From positions 372,001 through 436,000 of the forward strand of contig NZ_CP017704.1 in the NCBI RefSeq assembly GCF_002243645.1: a stretch of DNA of 64,000 bases, given 5' to 3'. Of the stretch, positions 19,732-28,702 are shown in pieces. This stretch comes from Peribacillus simplex NBRC 15720 = DSM 1321 (GTDB lineage: Bacteria > Bacillota > Bacilli > Bacillales > DSM-1321). The translations under genes were made by a program, and so were the position numbers. Under the pieces are notes generated by a model. It was not told the DNA's origin. It saw only the letters and a program-made list of their open reading frames with translations, and searched no databases. The stretch's first letter is position 1. Every line of letters begins with the position of its first letter.

Positions 19732-20269
19732 GTGAGACTTCAAAAGAGCCCAGACTCTAATGTATTTCACCTAAACCATGGCTTCAAATTTAATAATAAA
19801 CTAGGATTGAGAATAGAAGTGAATTTCCCCAGATAAGCTAAAACCCCTATACAAATTAGGGTACAGATACTGAAATCAAATTTTTATGGTTACTATAGTA
19901 TTTAAAAAAAGCTAATTACTATCTATCATTTTGTTTAGAGAAAAATACCAATAAACAAATCCACTACCCTTTTTCATGCTGAATTTTAGCATCGGAGTGA
20001 TCAACAGCAATATAACTGGTAAATTGATAAGTTAGAACTGGCTTCATGCACGTTAATGCCCATCTGATCCATTCAAGCTGGTGCTAAACTCGAAAAGCTA
20101 GTAATGAAGAATCTTATTGTCTGGCCATCAGGACGCTTAAAGCTATACAATCACTCCACCTGAAAAAATTCCAATAGATAAACTGTTACTAAGTTTGACC
20201 TTTTATATACCTATATGATATGAGTTTTAGTCAAAGCATACAGAATTTTTATATTTTAAAATACCAAAC
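19732..20269. other. Intergenic region with a gene remnant
   Basis: No intact gene. Its central part (about 19965-20100) holds a minus-strand remnant described separately. The remainder is AT-rich with no recognisable feature. Confidence 0.4.
19965..20100 (-). pseudogene. Remnant of an AbrB-type membrane protein gene
   Basis: In three shifting frames the minus strand gives SLAPA, MDQMGI.VHEASSNLS, then LLITPMLKFSMKKG. These line up with the C-terminus of the intact AbrB-type protein at 23064-24170 (SLAPGGMDQMGIIAQEVNADVS ... PPLLRMVLKLSLRKK). Stops and frameshifts make it non-coding. It suggests that a second AbrB-type gene once lay here. Confidence 0.5.
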
Positions 20270-20303
20270 AGCCAAGGACTTTTTTAAGCCTTGGCTATTT
20301 TTC
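20270..20303 (+). terminator. Hairpin terminator
   Basis: AGCCAAGG and CCTTGGCT pair around a T-rich loop and are followed by ATTTTTC on the plus strand. It lies beyond the end of the TcuA-type gene and may act on both strands, better on plus. Confidence 0.6.
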
Positions 20304-20375
20304 ATTCTTCTACTACACGTAACTCTATTATTTTTTGGACACATTCTTATCTAATAAACCATTCATGGAAAAGAC

Positions 20376-21887
20376 TCAGTGATTATTGATCGTTTCAACC
20401 TTTTCTTGAGTATAGCGGGCTGCGGATGAACCAGCTAATTTTCCAAAGACTGCTCCAGACATTAACCCGGATCCACCAGGATAGTTTTCATAAAAAATCC
20501 CCCCAATCATTTCACCAGCCGCAAAGAGACCTTTTATCGGTTGTTCTTCTTTGTCTAACACATGACCCGTTGTATCTACATGCAAACCACCGAACGAGAA
20601 GGTGATTCCGCACGTTACAGGGAAAGCATAGAATGGACCTTGTTCAATTCGAAGTGCCCAGTTGGATTTAGGAGGGGTAATTCCTTTCGTTCCTTTGCCA
20701 TCTTTCTCTGCGGGTCTATACTCGCCATCTTGTACGGCACTGTTATACTCTTCGATCGTTTTAAGAAATTGTGTTTGATTGACCGGCAGTAAACTAGCCA
20801 ACTCCCCAAGCGTATCTGCTTTATAAATAGTCGCTTCTTCAAGGTCATATTCTTTACGCAGCATCGGGCGTACCTGTGCATCATAAATTTGATATGCCAC
20901 ATGTCCAGGCTGTTTTAGTACCTCACGGCCGTATTTGGCATAGGTGTAATTTCGCAAATCTGCTCCTTCATCAACAAACCGTTTCCCTTCATTATTAAGC
21001 ATGACGCTGTAAGGATAAGAATGCTTTTTAAAAATATCTCCCGGCTTCGTGAAGTCTCCTACTTTTGGCGCATTATAATCTGTCCCAATAGAATGACATC
21101 CAGACCACTGCCCAAATTTTTCAGCCCCAACTGCCATAGCCATGGAAATGCCGTCTCCTGTGTTGAACTCGGTTCCACGAACAATAGCCGCTTCCCATTC
21201 TTCACCAATATTTTCACTTCTCATTTTCTTATTGGCTTCAAAGCCGCCACAAGCCAAAATCACACCGGATGTCTGAACAGTTACCATTGTATGATCGTTC
21301 TCAACAACGACACCGGTTATTGTGTTATGCTCTGATACAAGCTCCACAGCACGTGAATCGTACCAAACGTCGATGCCGATTTCTTCTGTCCGCGCAAAGA
21401 GCTGTCTCATTAAGCCAACGCCTTTATCCTCCGTTTTGATAGGCAGTCCCCCCCAGAAATTGCGCTTTCCATCTTGTACGAAAGATTGATTTTCATAATT
21501 CAATTCAAATTTTATTCCCTGATCACGCATCCACGTAATTGTTTCATACGATCTAGAAACCAGCTGTTTTGCTAACTCAGGATTACTTTGTCCACCTGTT
21601 ACTCGCATTAGATCATTGTAATAATCGGATTCCGAGTATTCAGGCATTACAATTAAATCGGATTCTTCATCTGTTAATTCAGGTATTATATTTCTGATTG
21701 CGTCCAAATTATTGTATGCAACACGAATGGCTCCATCCGTGAAGAAAGAGTTCCCTCCACGCTTTTCCACTGGTCCTCGTTCTAACACAAGAACTCTAGC
21801 ACCTCCCTCTTTTGCTGAGATTGCGGCACATAAAGCTGCGTTTCCTGCCCCTACTACAACTACATCATAATTTTGTGTATTTGACAT
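20376..21887 (-). CDS. tcuA: TcuA-type FAD-dependent tricarballylate dehydrogenase
   Basis: A 503-residue flavoprotein of the fumarate reductase/flavocytochrome c family. The FAD-binding motif is near residue 13 (VVVVGAGNAALCAAISAKEGGARVLVLE), with RGGNSFFTDGAIR, ILACGGFEANKKM, and the C-terminal GGLHVDTTGHVLD and FAAGEMIGGIFYENYPGGSGLMSG. TcuA oxidises tricarballylate to cis-aconitate. The start is ATG 21887 behind AGGAGGGG; an earlier in-frame start lacks a ribosome site. Neighbours support the call: citrate-family transporters, LysR regulators and a PrpF-type isomerase. No TcuB electron-transfer gene is seen. A 3-ketosteroid dehydrogenase-like role is less likely. Confidence 0.82.
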   Translation of the reverse strand: MSNTQNYDVVVVGAGNAALCAAISAKEGGARVLVLERGPVEKRGGNSFFTDGAIRVAYNNLDAIRNIIPELTDEESDLIVMPEYSESDYYNDLMRVTGGQSNPELAKQLVSRSYETITWMRDQGIKFELNYENQSFVQDGKRNFWGGLPIKTEDKGVGLMRQLFARTEEIGIDVWYDSRAVELVSEHNTITGVVVENDHTMVTVQTSGVILACGGFEANKKMRSENIGEEWEAAIVRGTEFNTGDGISMAMAVGAEKFGQWSGCHSIGTDYNAPKVGDFTKPGDIFKKHSYPYSVMLNNEGKRFVDEGADLRNYTYAKYGREVLKQPGHVAYQIYDAQVRPMLRKEYDLEEATIYKADTLGELASLLPVNQTQFLKTIEEYNSAVQDGEYRPAEKDGKGTKGITPPKSNWALRIEQGPFYAFPVTCGITFSFGGLHVDTTGHVLDKEEQPIKGLFAAGEMIGGIFYENYPGGSGLMSGAVFGKLAGSSAARYTQEKVETINNH

Positions 21888-21930
21888 TTTTACCCCTCCT
21901 GTTAAGTAGTGATAACTCTTCATGTAAATA

Positions 21931-21947
21931 ATAAGTGAAAATAATGA
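21931..21947. promoter_or_regulatory. Half-site resembling the LysR operator dyad
   Basis: ATAAGTGAAAATAATGA keeps the left half (ATANGT) and spacing but not the right half of ATANGTNNNNNACNTAT. It lies 44 bases upstream of tcuA in the region shared with LysR regulator 2. Confidence 0.3.
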
Positions 21948-22155
21948 ATAAAAATAATATTGTTTTTTTATTCATTGCCATAGAAAATTTTTATGAAAAA
22001 ATGCAGGAAACGCAAACTATTGTGAGTCTATTGATTTACATAAAAAGATAGATTTCTTTTATTCATTAGTTGTATTATACTTTTAGAAATCAAATAAATT
22101 ATTATTATTTACAATTACCCATAAATATTTTTTATGGTTAAAGGAGAAAAATTTT

Positions 22156-23016
22156 ATGGATGAAAAAGACTGGCTTATTTTAATTACTCTTTACGAAGAA
22201 AGAAATATAACAAAGGCAGCACAACGACTATTTATTTCTCAACCAGCTTTATCCTATCGTATAAAACAGCTGGAAAAAGAGTTCAAAACAAATTTAATCT
22301 CTAGAGGCAAAAGAGGTGTCGAGTTTACAATTGAAGGGGAATACCTAGTTAAATATTCGAAAAATATGCGTAAGCAATTAGGAGCTGCAAAAGAACACAT
22401 TTCAAATTTGGATAAAAAAGTAAAAGGAACTTTGCGATTGGGTGTATCTGGCTTGTTTGCCCGATATAAACTGCCAGTATTATTAAAAGAATTTCTAACC
22501 CTATATCCAGAGGTTGAAATTAGTTTGAAAACTGGATGGAGTTCTCAAATTCATCAAATGCTTCAAAAAGAAGAAGCACACCTCGGGATAGTTAGAGGTC
22601 CTTACAAATGGCAGGAAAATAAAGTGTTATTTCAAGAAGAAAAGATTTGTATTGCCTCCAGTAAAAAAATTGAATTAAAAGAACTTCCTTTTCTTCCTAG
22701 AATTAATTATCAGACAGACCAATCGTTAAGGAATACTATTGAAAACTGGTGGCAGGAAACATTTGCGGTACCACCTAAGATTTCAATGGAGGTAGATCGG
22801 ATTGAAACATGTAAAGAACTGGTTCTTAATGGTTTAGGATATGCCATTTTACCAGAAATCTGTATTAAAAATGATGAACCACTGTATACTTTCCCTATTG
22901 TATTAAGCGATAATAGCTATTTGCTTAGAGAAACTTGGGTTTTTTATCGTGATGTGACTATGGATTTGGCACAAGTAAAAGCATTTATTGATTTTCTTAA
23001 TGATTCTAAACAATAG
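22156..23016 (+). CDS. LysR-family regulator 2 of the tricarboxylate locus
   Basis: A 286-residue LysR protein with the helix-turn-helix NITKAAQRLFISQPALSYRIKQLEKEF and effector domain beginning VKGTLRLGVSGLFARYKLPVLL. It is a paralogue of the regulator at 17388-18251. It is divergent from tcuA and followed 47 bases later by the AbrB-type gene, so it likely controls tcuA and the downstream transport genes. The start has a good AAAGGAG site. The ligand is inferred to be tricarballylate, citrate or aconitate. Confidence 0.93.
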   Translation: MDEKDWLILITLYEERNITKAAQRLFISQPALSYRIKQLEKEFKTNLISRGKRGVEFTIEGEYLVKYSKNMRKQLGAAKEHISNLDKKVKGTLRLGVSGLFARYKLPVLLKEFLTLYPEVEISLKTGWSSQIHQMLQKEEAHLGIVRGPYKWQENKVLFQEEKICIASSKKIELKELPFLPRINYQTDQSLRNTIENWWQETFAVPPKISMEVDRIETCKELVLNGLGYAILPEICIKNDEPLYTFPIVLSDNSYLLRETWVFYRDVTMDLAQVKAFIDFLNDSKQ

Positions 23017-23063
23017 AAATAAGACGAATCGAAATAAAACTAGTACAAAGGAAGAGAATTAAT

Positions 23064-24170
23064 ATGAAAAAGTGGGATTTAAATAATGCAAGCAAGACAA
23101 CCCAATTTTCAGCTGCACTTCTAACTGCTTTTATTGGAGGCGGCCTTTTCACTCTTATCAGATTGCCAATCCCCTGGCTTCTAGGTCCAATGGCAGCCCT
23201 ATTAATTGCATCACGTTTCAAAAACGTTAATTTAATTTGGCCCGTTTCGATGAGAAATACTGGATTAATTATTGTAGGTTATTCAATTGGCATCTCTTTT
23301 ACCAAGAGCTCACTGTCTGACATGATTAGTCACCTTCCCTCAATGTTAATCCTTACAACCTTAATTGTCCTTGTGTGTGTATGTTCGGCTTTTGTTATGT
23401 CAAAATATTCCAGCATTGACTATCCTACATCCTTAACGAGTAGTATTCCTGGAGGTTTGTCACAAATCGTTGTGTTTGCAGAAGAAATGAAAGGTATTGA
23501 TATTACGACAGTAACCTTTTTCCATGTTACAAGAGTGATAATGGTTGTTTTCTTAGTTCCCCTTTTAATTTTCAGTCCCATTTTTGCAGCGAAAAGTACC
23601 AATGGCTCATCTAAAATAATGGATAACGTTATTCCAGAGTGGAGTGATTTATTTCCTCTTATCTTTCTGTTCGCGCTTATTTGTTTTCTCGCAGCAAGAA
23701 TAGGTAAAATATTTAAACTACCAGCTCCTTACTTTTTAGGACCAGTAATCGTTGCTGCTGCAATAGGTCTTTTAGGTTTGCAGGGACCACCACTTCCTCC
23801 TTCACTTCTTGATATATCTCAATTTATGGTTGGCGGTTATATCGGTTTACTATTAAAACCGGAACAACTTGACAACAAAAGAAAAACCTTATTATTGGCT
23901 TTGCTGAACGGACTAATTTTGATCTGCGCAACAATGTTTTTTAGTTTTCTACTGACCCATTATTATGATTTATCGACTATTACGGGTTTTTTAAGTTTAG
24001 CCCCTGGTGGAATGGATCAAATGGGAATCATTGCACAAGAAGTCAATGCTGATGTATCTACTGTTACCAGCTATCAACTATTTCGGATGGCTTTTATTTA
24101 TGCCGCAGTGCCTCCATTGCTAAGAATGGTATTAAAATTAAGTTTAAGAAAAAAAGACAAGAACAGTTAA
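23064..24170 (+). CDS. AbrB-family membrane protein
   Basis: A 368-residue integral membrane protein with about ten helices arranged as an internal duplication. The repeated signatures are PIPWLLGPMAALLI and LPAPYFLGPVIVAAAIGL, and SSIPGGLSQIVVFAEEMKGIDITTV and SLAPGGMDQMGIIAQEVNADVSTV. Despite the name it is not related to the AbrB DNA-binding protein. These proteins often sit beside tricarboxylate transporters and are thought to move or regulate organic acids; the exact role is unknown. It is 47 bases after LysR regulator 2 and is followed by a terminator, so the two form an operon. Confidence 0.88.
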   Translation: MKKWDLNNASKTTQFSAALLTAFIGGGLFTLIRLPIPWLLGPMAALLIASRFKNVNLIWPVSMRNTGLIIVGYSIGISFTKSSLSDMISHLPSMLILTTLIVLVCVCSAFVMSKYSSIDYPTSLTSSIPGGLSQIVVFAEEMKGIDITTVTFFHVTRVIMVVFLVPLLIFSPIFAAKSTNGSSKIMDNVIPEWSDLFPLIFLFALICFLAARIGKIFKLPAPYFLGPVIVAAAIGLLGLQGPPLPPSLLDISQFMVGGYIGLLLKPEQLDNKRKTLLLALLNGLILICATMFFSFLLTHYYDLSTITGFLSLAPGGMDQMGIIAQEVNADVSTVTSYQLFRMAFIYAAVPPLLRMVLKLSLRKKDKNS

Positions 24171-24244
24171 CGTAAAACTAAATGTTAAATAAAAAAGAAG
24201 AGAGAGCTTTACTCAAGGACACTGAAAAAGTCTGATTTATAAAG

Positions 24245-24290
24245 AAAAGAGGGTTATCATCCACAATATTTAGATGATGACCTTCTTTTT
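24245..24290 (+). terminator. Terminator after the AbrB-type gene
   Basis: AAAGAGGGTTATCATC pairs imperfectly with GATGATGACCTTCTTT and is followed by T residues, 75 bases beyond the stop codon. Confidence 0.75.
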
Positions 24291-24395
24291 AAATACTAAA
24301 AATATCATTAAACTTTTAAAATATCCTTTGGCTTTCTTTGCTCTACTCCCGATTCTTTTTAAAGAATAAATTATTTTGATACCAATACAAAAAAA

Positions 24396-24412
24396 ATATG
24401 TATTTAACTTAT
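24396..24412. promoter_or_regulatory. LysR-type operator dyad, site C
   Basis: ATATGTATTTAACTTAT is a third match to ATANGTNNNNNACNTAT. It is 157 bases before the CitMHS copy 2 start, in its own promoter region, separated from the upstream operon by a terminator. Confidence 0.7.
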
Positions 24413-24568
24413 TGTTCTCTCTGTATTACCTTTAATAAAGAAAAGCGCTTAGCATAGTGTAAAACTAATTAATCTACCGATTAATTTCTCTGAATAGTCG
24501 CGAAATTGTTTTTTAGTCATCCAGAAATCATTTGAAAGCGCATTCAAAATATGGGAGGGGATTTAATA

Positions 24569-25891
24569 ATGTTTGTTACAATTTTAGGCATCTCCATGGT
24601 TACCGTTTTTACCTATTTAATTATGTCCAAACGTTTATCACCCATTGTTGCTTTAACTTTAGTTCCGATCGTTTTTGCAGTAGCTGGTGGTTTTGGAAGT
24701 AAAATTGGGACTATGATGATGGAAGGCATTAAGCTAGTCGCTCCATCTGCAGCTCTATTATTATTTGCCATATTGTTTTTTGGTATTATGATAGACACGG
24801 GCTTATTTGACCCACTTATCAAAAAGTTATTAGAAGTCGTCAAGGGAGATCCTGTCAAAATTTCGATGGGTACCACAATTCTTGCATTACTCGTGGCCCT
24901 AGATGGAGACGGTACAACAACATATATCATTACTGTTTCAGCTATGTATCCACTTTATAAACGAATCGGTATGAATCCATTGGTTTTAGCCACAGTAGCC
25001 ATGCTAGCTTTAAGTGTTATGAGTGGTATGACCCCTTGGGGTGGACCTGCTACCCGAGCAATAGCAGTATTGGGACTTGATGCATCCGAATTTTTTGTTC
25101 CACTTATTCCTACCATGATTGGTGGTGCTCTTTGGGTTATTTTCGTCGCATTTATTTTAGGGAAAAAAGAACGTAAACGACTGGGTGTAATACACATAGA
25201 CGAGTTAAAAAATGAAATAGCTGCTACTGTAGAAAATGAAGCCACTGAAACATTTCCTTATATTTACATTAAACGTCCTCGTTTTTTGTGGGTTAACTTA
25301 TTAATTGTGGTAGGCATTATGGTCATTCTTATCATGGGATTGGTACCTTCCCCTATTTTATTTTTGGTCGGTTTCTCCATTGCTTTAATGATTAACTACC
25401 CTAATCTGGAAATGCAAAAAAGACGTATCTTAGCACATTCTGGAAACGCTTTAATTGTTGTTCTATTAGTTTTTGCGGCAGGAGTATTTGCAGGAATCTT
25501 TTCCGGTACAAAAATGGTTGATGCCATTGCTAATGGACTGGTTGCGATAATACCTGCTTCATTAGGACAGTTTTTTCCTGTCATTGTTGGCATTACAAGT
25601 ATGCCATTCACTTTCGTTTTATCGAATGATGCCTATTATTTTGGAGTTCTCCCTATTCTTGCAGAAGCAGCTTCAGCCTATGGTATTAGTCCGTTAGAAA
25701 TTGCTCGGGCTTCTATATTGGGACAACCCGCTCATTTAATGAGCCCACTTGTTGCATCAACCATTCTATTAGTTGGCATGGTTGATAAAGACCTTGGAGA
25801 ATATCAAAAATTCGCATACAAATGGGCAATCTTGACATCGTTAATCTTAACAGTATTAGCTATAATTAGTGGCGCTATTTCTTTTTTGTAA
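24569..25891 (+). CDS. CitMHS-family tricarboxylate transporter, copy 2
   Basis: A 440-residue polytopic transporter paralogous to the protein at 15825-17135, sharing [40 protein letters not shown] and [22 protein letters not shown]. The start is ATG 24569, eight bases after GGAGGGG; the earlier in-frame ATG overlaps that ribosome site. It has its own control region with operator site C and ends in a terminator. Having two transporters under the same operator suggests a pair with different substrates or affinities, for example citrate versus an aconitate or tricarballylate. That is inference. Confidence 0.92.
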   Translation: MFVTILGISMVTVFTYLIMSKRLSPIVALTLVPIVFAVAGGFGSKIGTMMMEGIKLVAPSAALLLFAILFFGIMIDTGLFDPLIKKLLEVVKGDPVKISMGTTILALLVALDGDGTTTYIITVSAMYPLYKRIGMNPLVLATVAMLALSVMSGMTPWGGPATRAIAVLGLDASEFFVPLIPTMIGGALWVIFVAFILGKKERKRLGVIHIDELKNEIAATVENEATETFPYIYIKRPRFLWVNLLIVVGIMVILIMGLVPSPILFLVGFSIALMINYPNLEMQKRRILAHSGNALIVVLLVFAAGVFAGIFSGTKMVDAIANGLVAIIPASLGQFFPVIVGITSMPFTFVLSNDAYYFGVLPILAEAASAYGISPLEIARASILGQPAHLMSPLVASTILLVGMVDKDLGEYQKFAYKWAILTSLILTVLAIISGAISFL

Positions 25892-25954
25892 ATTATAAAA
25901 GTCCTTGTATACTAATTTGCTAGGAAATATCCGCAGGTTCCTTTCCAAAAGCTA

Positions 25955-25991
25955 AAAGCAGTTGTATTTCTTAGGTGAAATCAACTGCTTT
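25955..25991 (+). terminator. Terminator after CitMHS copy 2
   Basis: AAAGCAGTTG and its partner CAACTGCTTT, extended by ATTTC with GAAAT, form a long stem followed by T-rich DNA. Confidence 0.8.
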
Positions 25992-26179
25992 CATTGTTGT
26001 TTTTTATTTTTCCTATATGGAAACCTCAAAACAACCTTATTTAACTAAACCAGCTAATAGGATGTCAATATCTTTCTCTAATATTTTCATTTCCCTTATG
26101 ATATACTATTTTTGTTCATGACAAATAACCCTCCAAAACCCTTTTCGAAGGATTTTTCTCTGTTTCATAAAACCGTTAA

Positions 26180-27382
26180 TCAGGATAAATCTAGGAATGC
26201 TTCTTTTCTCTTTAATAAAGCGTAAATCCAATGAAGAAGTTTATTCATACAGGCAACGATCGCCACTTTGGCTGGCTTTCCTTCCGATTTTTTCTTATCA
26301 AAGAAAGCTTTAAGCTTTTTGTTCCTTGAACTCCTTATGCCGCATAGCACGGCAAGATACAGAGAATGACGTAGTCTGCTCGAACCTCTTTTTGTAATAC
26401 GATTAATGGTTGCCGTAAACTTACCCGATGAGTGAACACTTGGATCTACTCCAGCGAAGGCAACCAGTTTTTTCGGATGATTAAACCGATCGATTTCACC
26501 AATTTCAGAGATAATCGTGGCTGCGATTTTTTCTCCGATACCCGGAATCGATTGGATGATCTTATATTCTTCCAGTTCATTTGCCAGGGCCACTATACGA
26601 TCTTCCAAATCAGAAAGGTGTCCCTGGTAATGAAAAAGCAACTCAATATACATATTAAGATTGATTACGTGACTTTCATACACGCTTTTTTGAAATGGAT
26701 TTCTAGATGCGGAATCTATTATTTTTTTTGCTTTTTCCCATGCCCATTCACCCGATCGGCTAGAACAGAACTCTATAACACTCTCTGCTAGTCTACTTTC
26801 TCCGGCCGTTAATACCGCCTCTGAAGTAGGATATTCCTTTAACATCAATAAAGATACCTTCGAATATAGATCCCCAAAAACCTTCCGGTATTCAGGAAAC
26901 ACTTAATCTAAAATGGTGTGAAACTGAAGTTTAGCTTCCACATACATATTCGTTACGATTTCCTGTTGTCTGGACAAATTCCGAAGATCTAATAGCTGAA
27001 TTCCTCTAATTTTATGAGGTTCTAAATCCTCTTTGTAATACAGCACACACAACTGGTACGCATCGATAGCGTCTGTTTTTACCTTCCGTAAACTGGACTT
27101 CTTTGCCTGATAAGAAATAATCGGATTTAGTAAGATATATAGAATCCCTTGATCCTCCAGGTATTGAATAACGGGAGAATGGTAATGCCCTGTAGATTCT
27201 AAAATGACCATAGGCATCTGCCCTGTCACCTCTTCAATTTCTTTTAGAAATTCTAAAAAATGATCTAACTCCTCTTTGATATGCTTCATTGAAAAGCTTT
27301 TCCCATACGGTTTAGATTGATCTAAGAATGCCTGAACTTGACTCTCTCCTTTTGCCACATCCAGACCAACAACTGGATTCAT
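26180..27382 (-). mobile_element. IS110-family transposase, one internal TAA stop
   Basis: The frame is continuous over 400 codons except for a TAA at 26903-26905; the flanking text reads FHTILD-stop-VFPEYRKVFG, so a CAA (Gln) to TAA change explains it. Part one has the DEDD nuclease motifs VVGLDVAKGE, VILESTGHYH and KTDAIDAYQL. Part two has the C-terminal catalytic domain: SIPGIGEKIAATIISEIG, FAGVDPSVHSSGKF and TKRGSSRLRHSLY. IS110 enzymes insert circular elements guided by a bridge RNA encoded next to the gene. This copy should be inactive unless the stop is suppressed. I could not define its ends. Confidence 0.88.
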
Positions 27383-27565
27383 TACCTTTACCTCCTCTAC
27401 TTATTAACCAGTACCCCTAGTCCTCCATGTAGTGTCATAGCTTCGCTTGTTATACGAGATCTGCGTCCCAACCAGCCTCAAACATGTTTCTACAAGTAGG
27501 GGGCGGACAGTTTAGTTCACGGGATCAAGTCCCACGCACCCGTACGTCCTACCCTGGCTACTGAT
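27383..27565 (-). ncRNA. Candidate bridge RNA region of the IS110 element
   Basis: The 180 bases upstream of the transposase are markedly richer in G and C than the surroundings and fold locally, for example GGGA with TCCC around CTTGA. In the IS621 branch of IS110 the bridge RNA is encoded exactly here, 5' of the transposase. Position and composition are what I see; the RNA itself is inferred. Confidence 0.4.
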
Positions 27566-27574
27566 ATAATAGAT

Positions 27575-27660
27575 TCTATTAAAAAAAGGTCAACCAGTAA
27601 AAACTGGCTAACCTTATAATACGAACGCACCCGTTAATTTAAGTACATTTCTTCACAAAC
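27575..27660. repeat. Dispersed intergenic repeat, copy 1 (right part)
   Basis: A hairpin (AACCAGT..ACTGGCT) is followed by the family's right block, ACGCACCCGTTAATTTAAG, and its extension ending TTCACAAACTTG. The same block recurs at 30060, 57035 and elsewhere in the window. Confidence 0.55.
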
Positions 27661-27767
27661 TTGTTCTTTATGAAAAAGTTCAAAAATTTCTATTACTGAT
27701 ATGCCACTTGAATACATGGAAATCCGAAAAAATCATTGCATATGCAAAAATGAAATTAGGAAAGAAT

Positions 27768-28057
<290 letters not shown>

Positions 28058-28153
28058 CAATAAATAGGCAGCCCAATTTTTTTGTCCATATAGGACACTA
28101 ATCCCTCTTTGTACATAGCCTGAAAGGGTAAACAAAAAGGGAGGATTTCTTGA

Positions 28154-28456
28154 ATGTATAACTATAATTACGCTTTTAACCCTTATAATGTGCCTTATTA
28201 TATAGACGGAGAACGAATACCGGGCCCGGGCGGTGGTCAATGGGATGGACAAGGCGGCGGTCATTGGGACGGACACGGTGGTGGTCATGGTGGCGGTCAT
28301 TGGGACGGACACGGTGGTGGTGGTCATGGTGGCGATCATTGGGATGGACACGGTGGTGGTCATGGTGGCGGTCATTGGGAACACGGGCAATGGGTTCCAC
28401 GCTGTAGGAGAGTATGGGTTCATGGATTTGGTTGGACTTGGATTTGTAGGTGGTGA
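28154..28456 (+). CDS. His/Gly/Trp-rich repeat protein
   Basis: A 100-residue protein behind a strong AAGGGAGG ribosome site. The N-terminus is Tyr/Asn-rich (MYNYNYAFNPYNVPYYIDG). The middle is four or five tandem copies of a unit close to HWDGHGGGHGGG, encoded by direct DNA repeats at 28245-28385. The C-terminus is Arg/Trp-rich with two cysteines (VPRCRRVWVHGFGWTWICRW). There is no signal peptide. A terminator follows at once, so it is a stand-alone transcript. The regular histidines suggest metal binding, and the composition resembles spore-coat proteins; neither is proven. I do not recognise a named family. Confidence 0.75.
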   Translation: MYNYNYAFNPYNVPYYIDGERIPGPGGGQWDGQGGGHWDGHGGGHGGGHWDGHGGGGHGGDHWDGHGGGHGGGHWEHGQWVPRCRRVWVHGFGWTWICRW

Positions 28457-28489
28457 AAAAAAGACAGCATATTGCTGTCTCTTTTTTTC
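28455..28489 (+). terminator. Terminator of the His/Gly-rich gene
   Basis: AGACAGCA and TGCTGTCT form a perfect stem flanked by A-run and T-run; it begins at the stop codon. Confidence 0.9.
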
Positions 28490-28584
28490 GCTTTTTCTTC
28501 GTATTGTACATTTCTTAAATTAACTCTAATTACCAGTAAATTCACATTTATTGAAGTGTTACAATTATTATGAGGTGTTTTGAA

Positions 28585-28662
28585 ATGTTTATATCACCAA
28601 TGTTATTACACAAATCTAATCATCCTTTCGATGATGATTCAGATATAACTATAAGGGGTTAG
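28585..28662 (+). pseudogene. N-terminal scrap of an ATP-dependent DNA ligase
   Basis: A 25-codon frame behind a GAGGTG ribosome site begins MFISPMLLHKSNHPFDDDSD and then stops. The opening closely resembles the N-terminus of Bacillus and SP-beta-type ATP-dependent DNA ligases (short SPMLLHK..PFDD motif). Everything after residue 20 is lost. The match is short, so the assignment is tentative. Confidence 0.4.
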
Positions 28663-28702
28663 GAATTACATAAATGAGTTATTGAAATCCTTATCTCCTT
28701 TA

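Noticed and set aside
22040..22090. Operator dyad upstream of LysR regulator 2
   Set aside because: Only loose similarity (ATTAGT..) without the right half of ATANGTN5ACNTAT.
24430..24452. cre-like AAAAGCGCTTAGCA upstream of CitMHS copy 2
   Set aside because: The centre is palindromic, but the outer consensus bases (TG..CA) do not fit at the right spacing.
28245..28385. CRISPR-like direct repeats
   Set aside because: The repeats are contiguous, in frame and code for a His/Gly-rich protein; there are no spacers.
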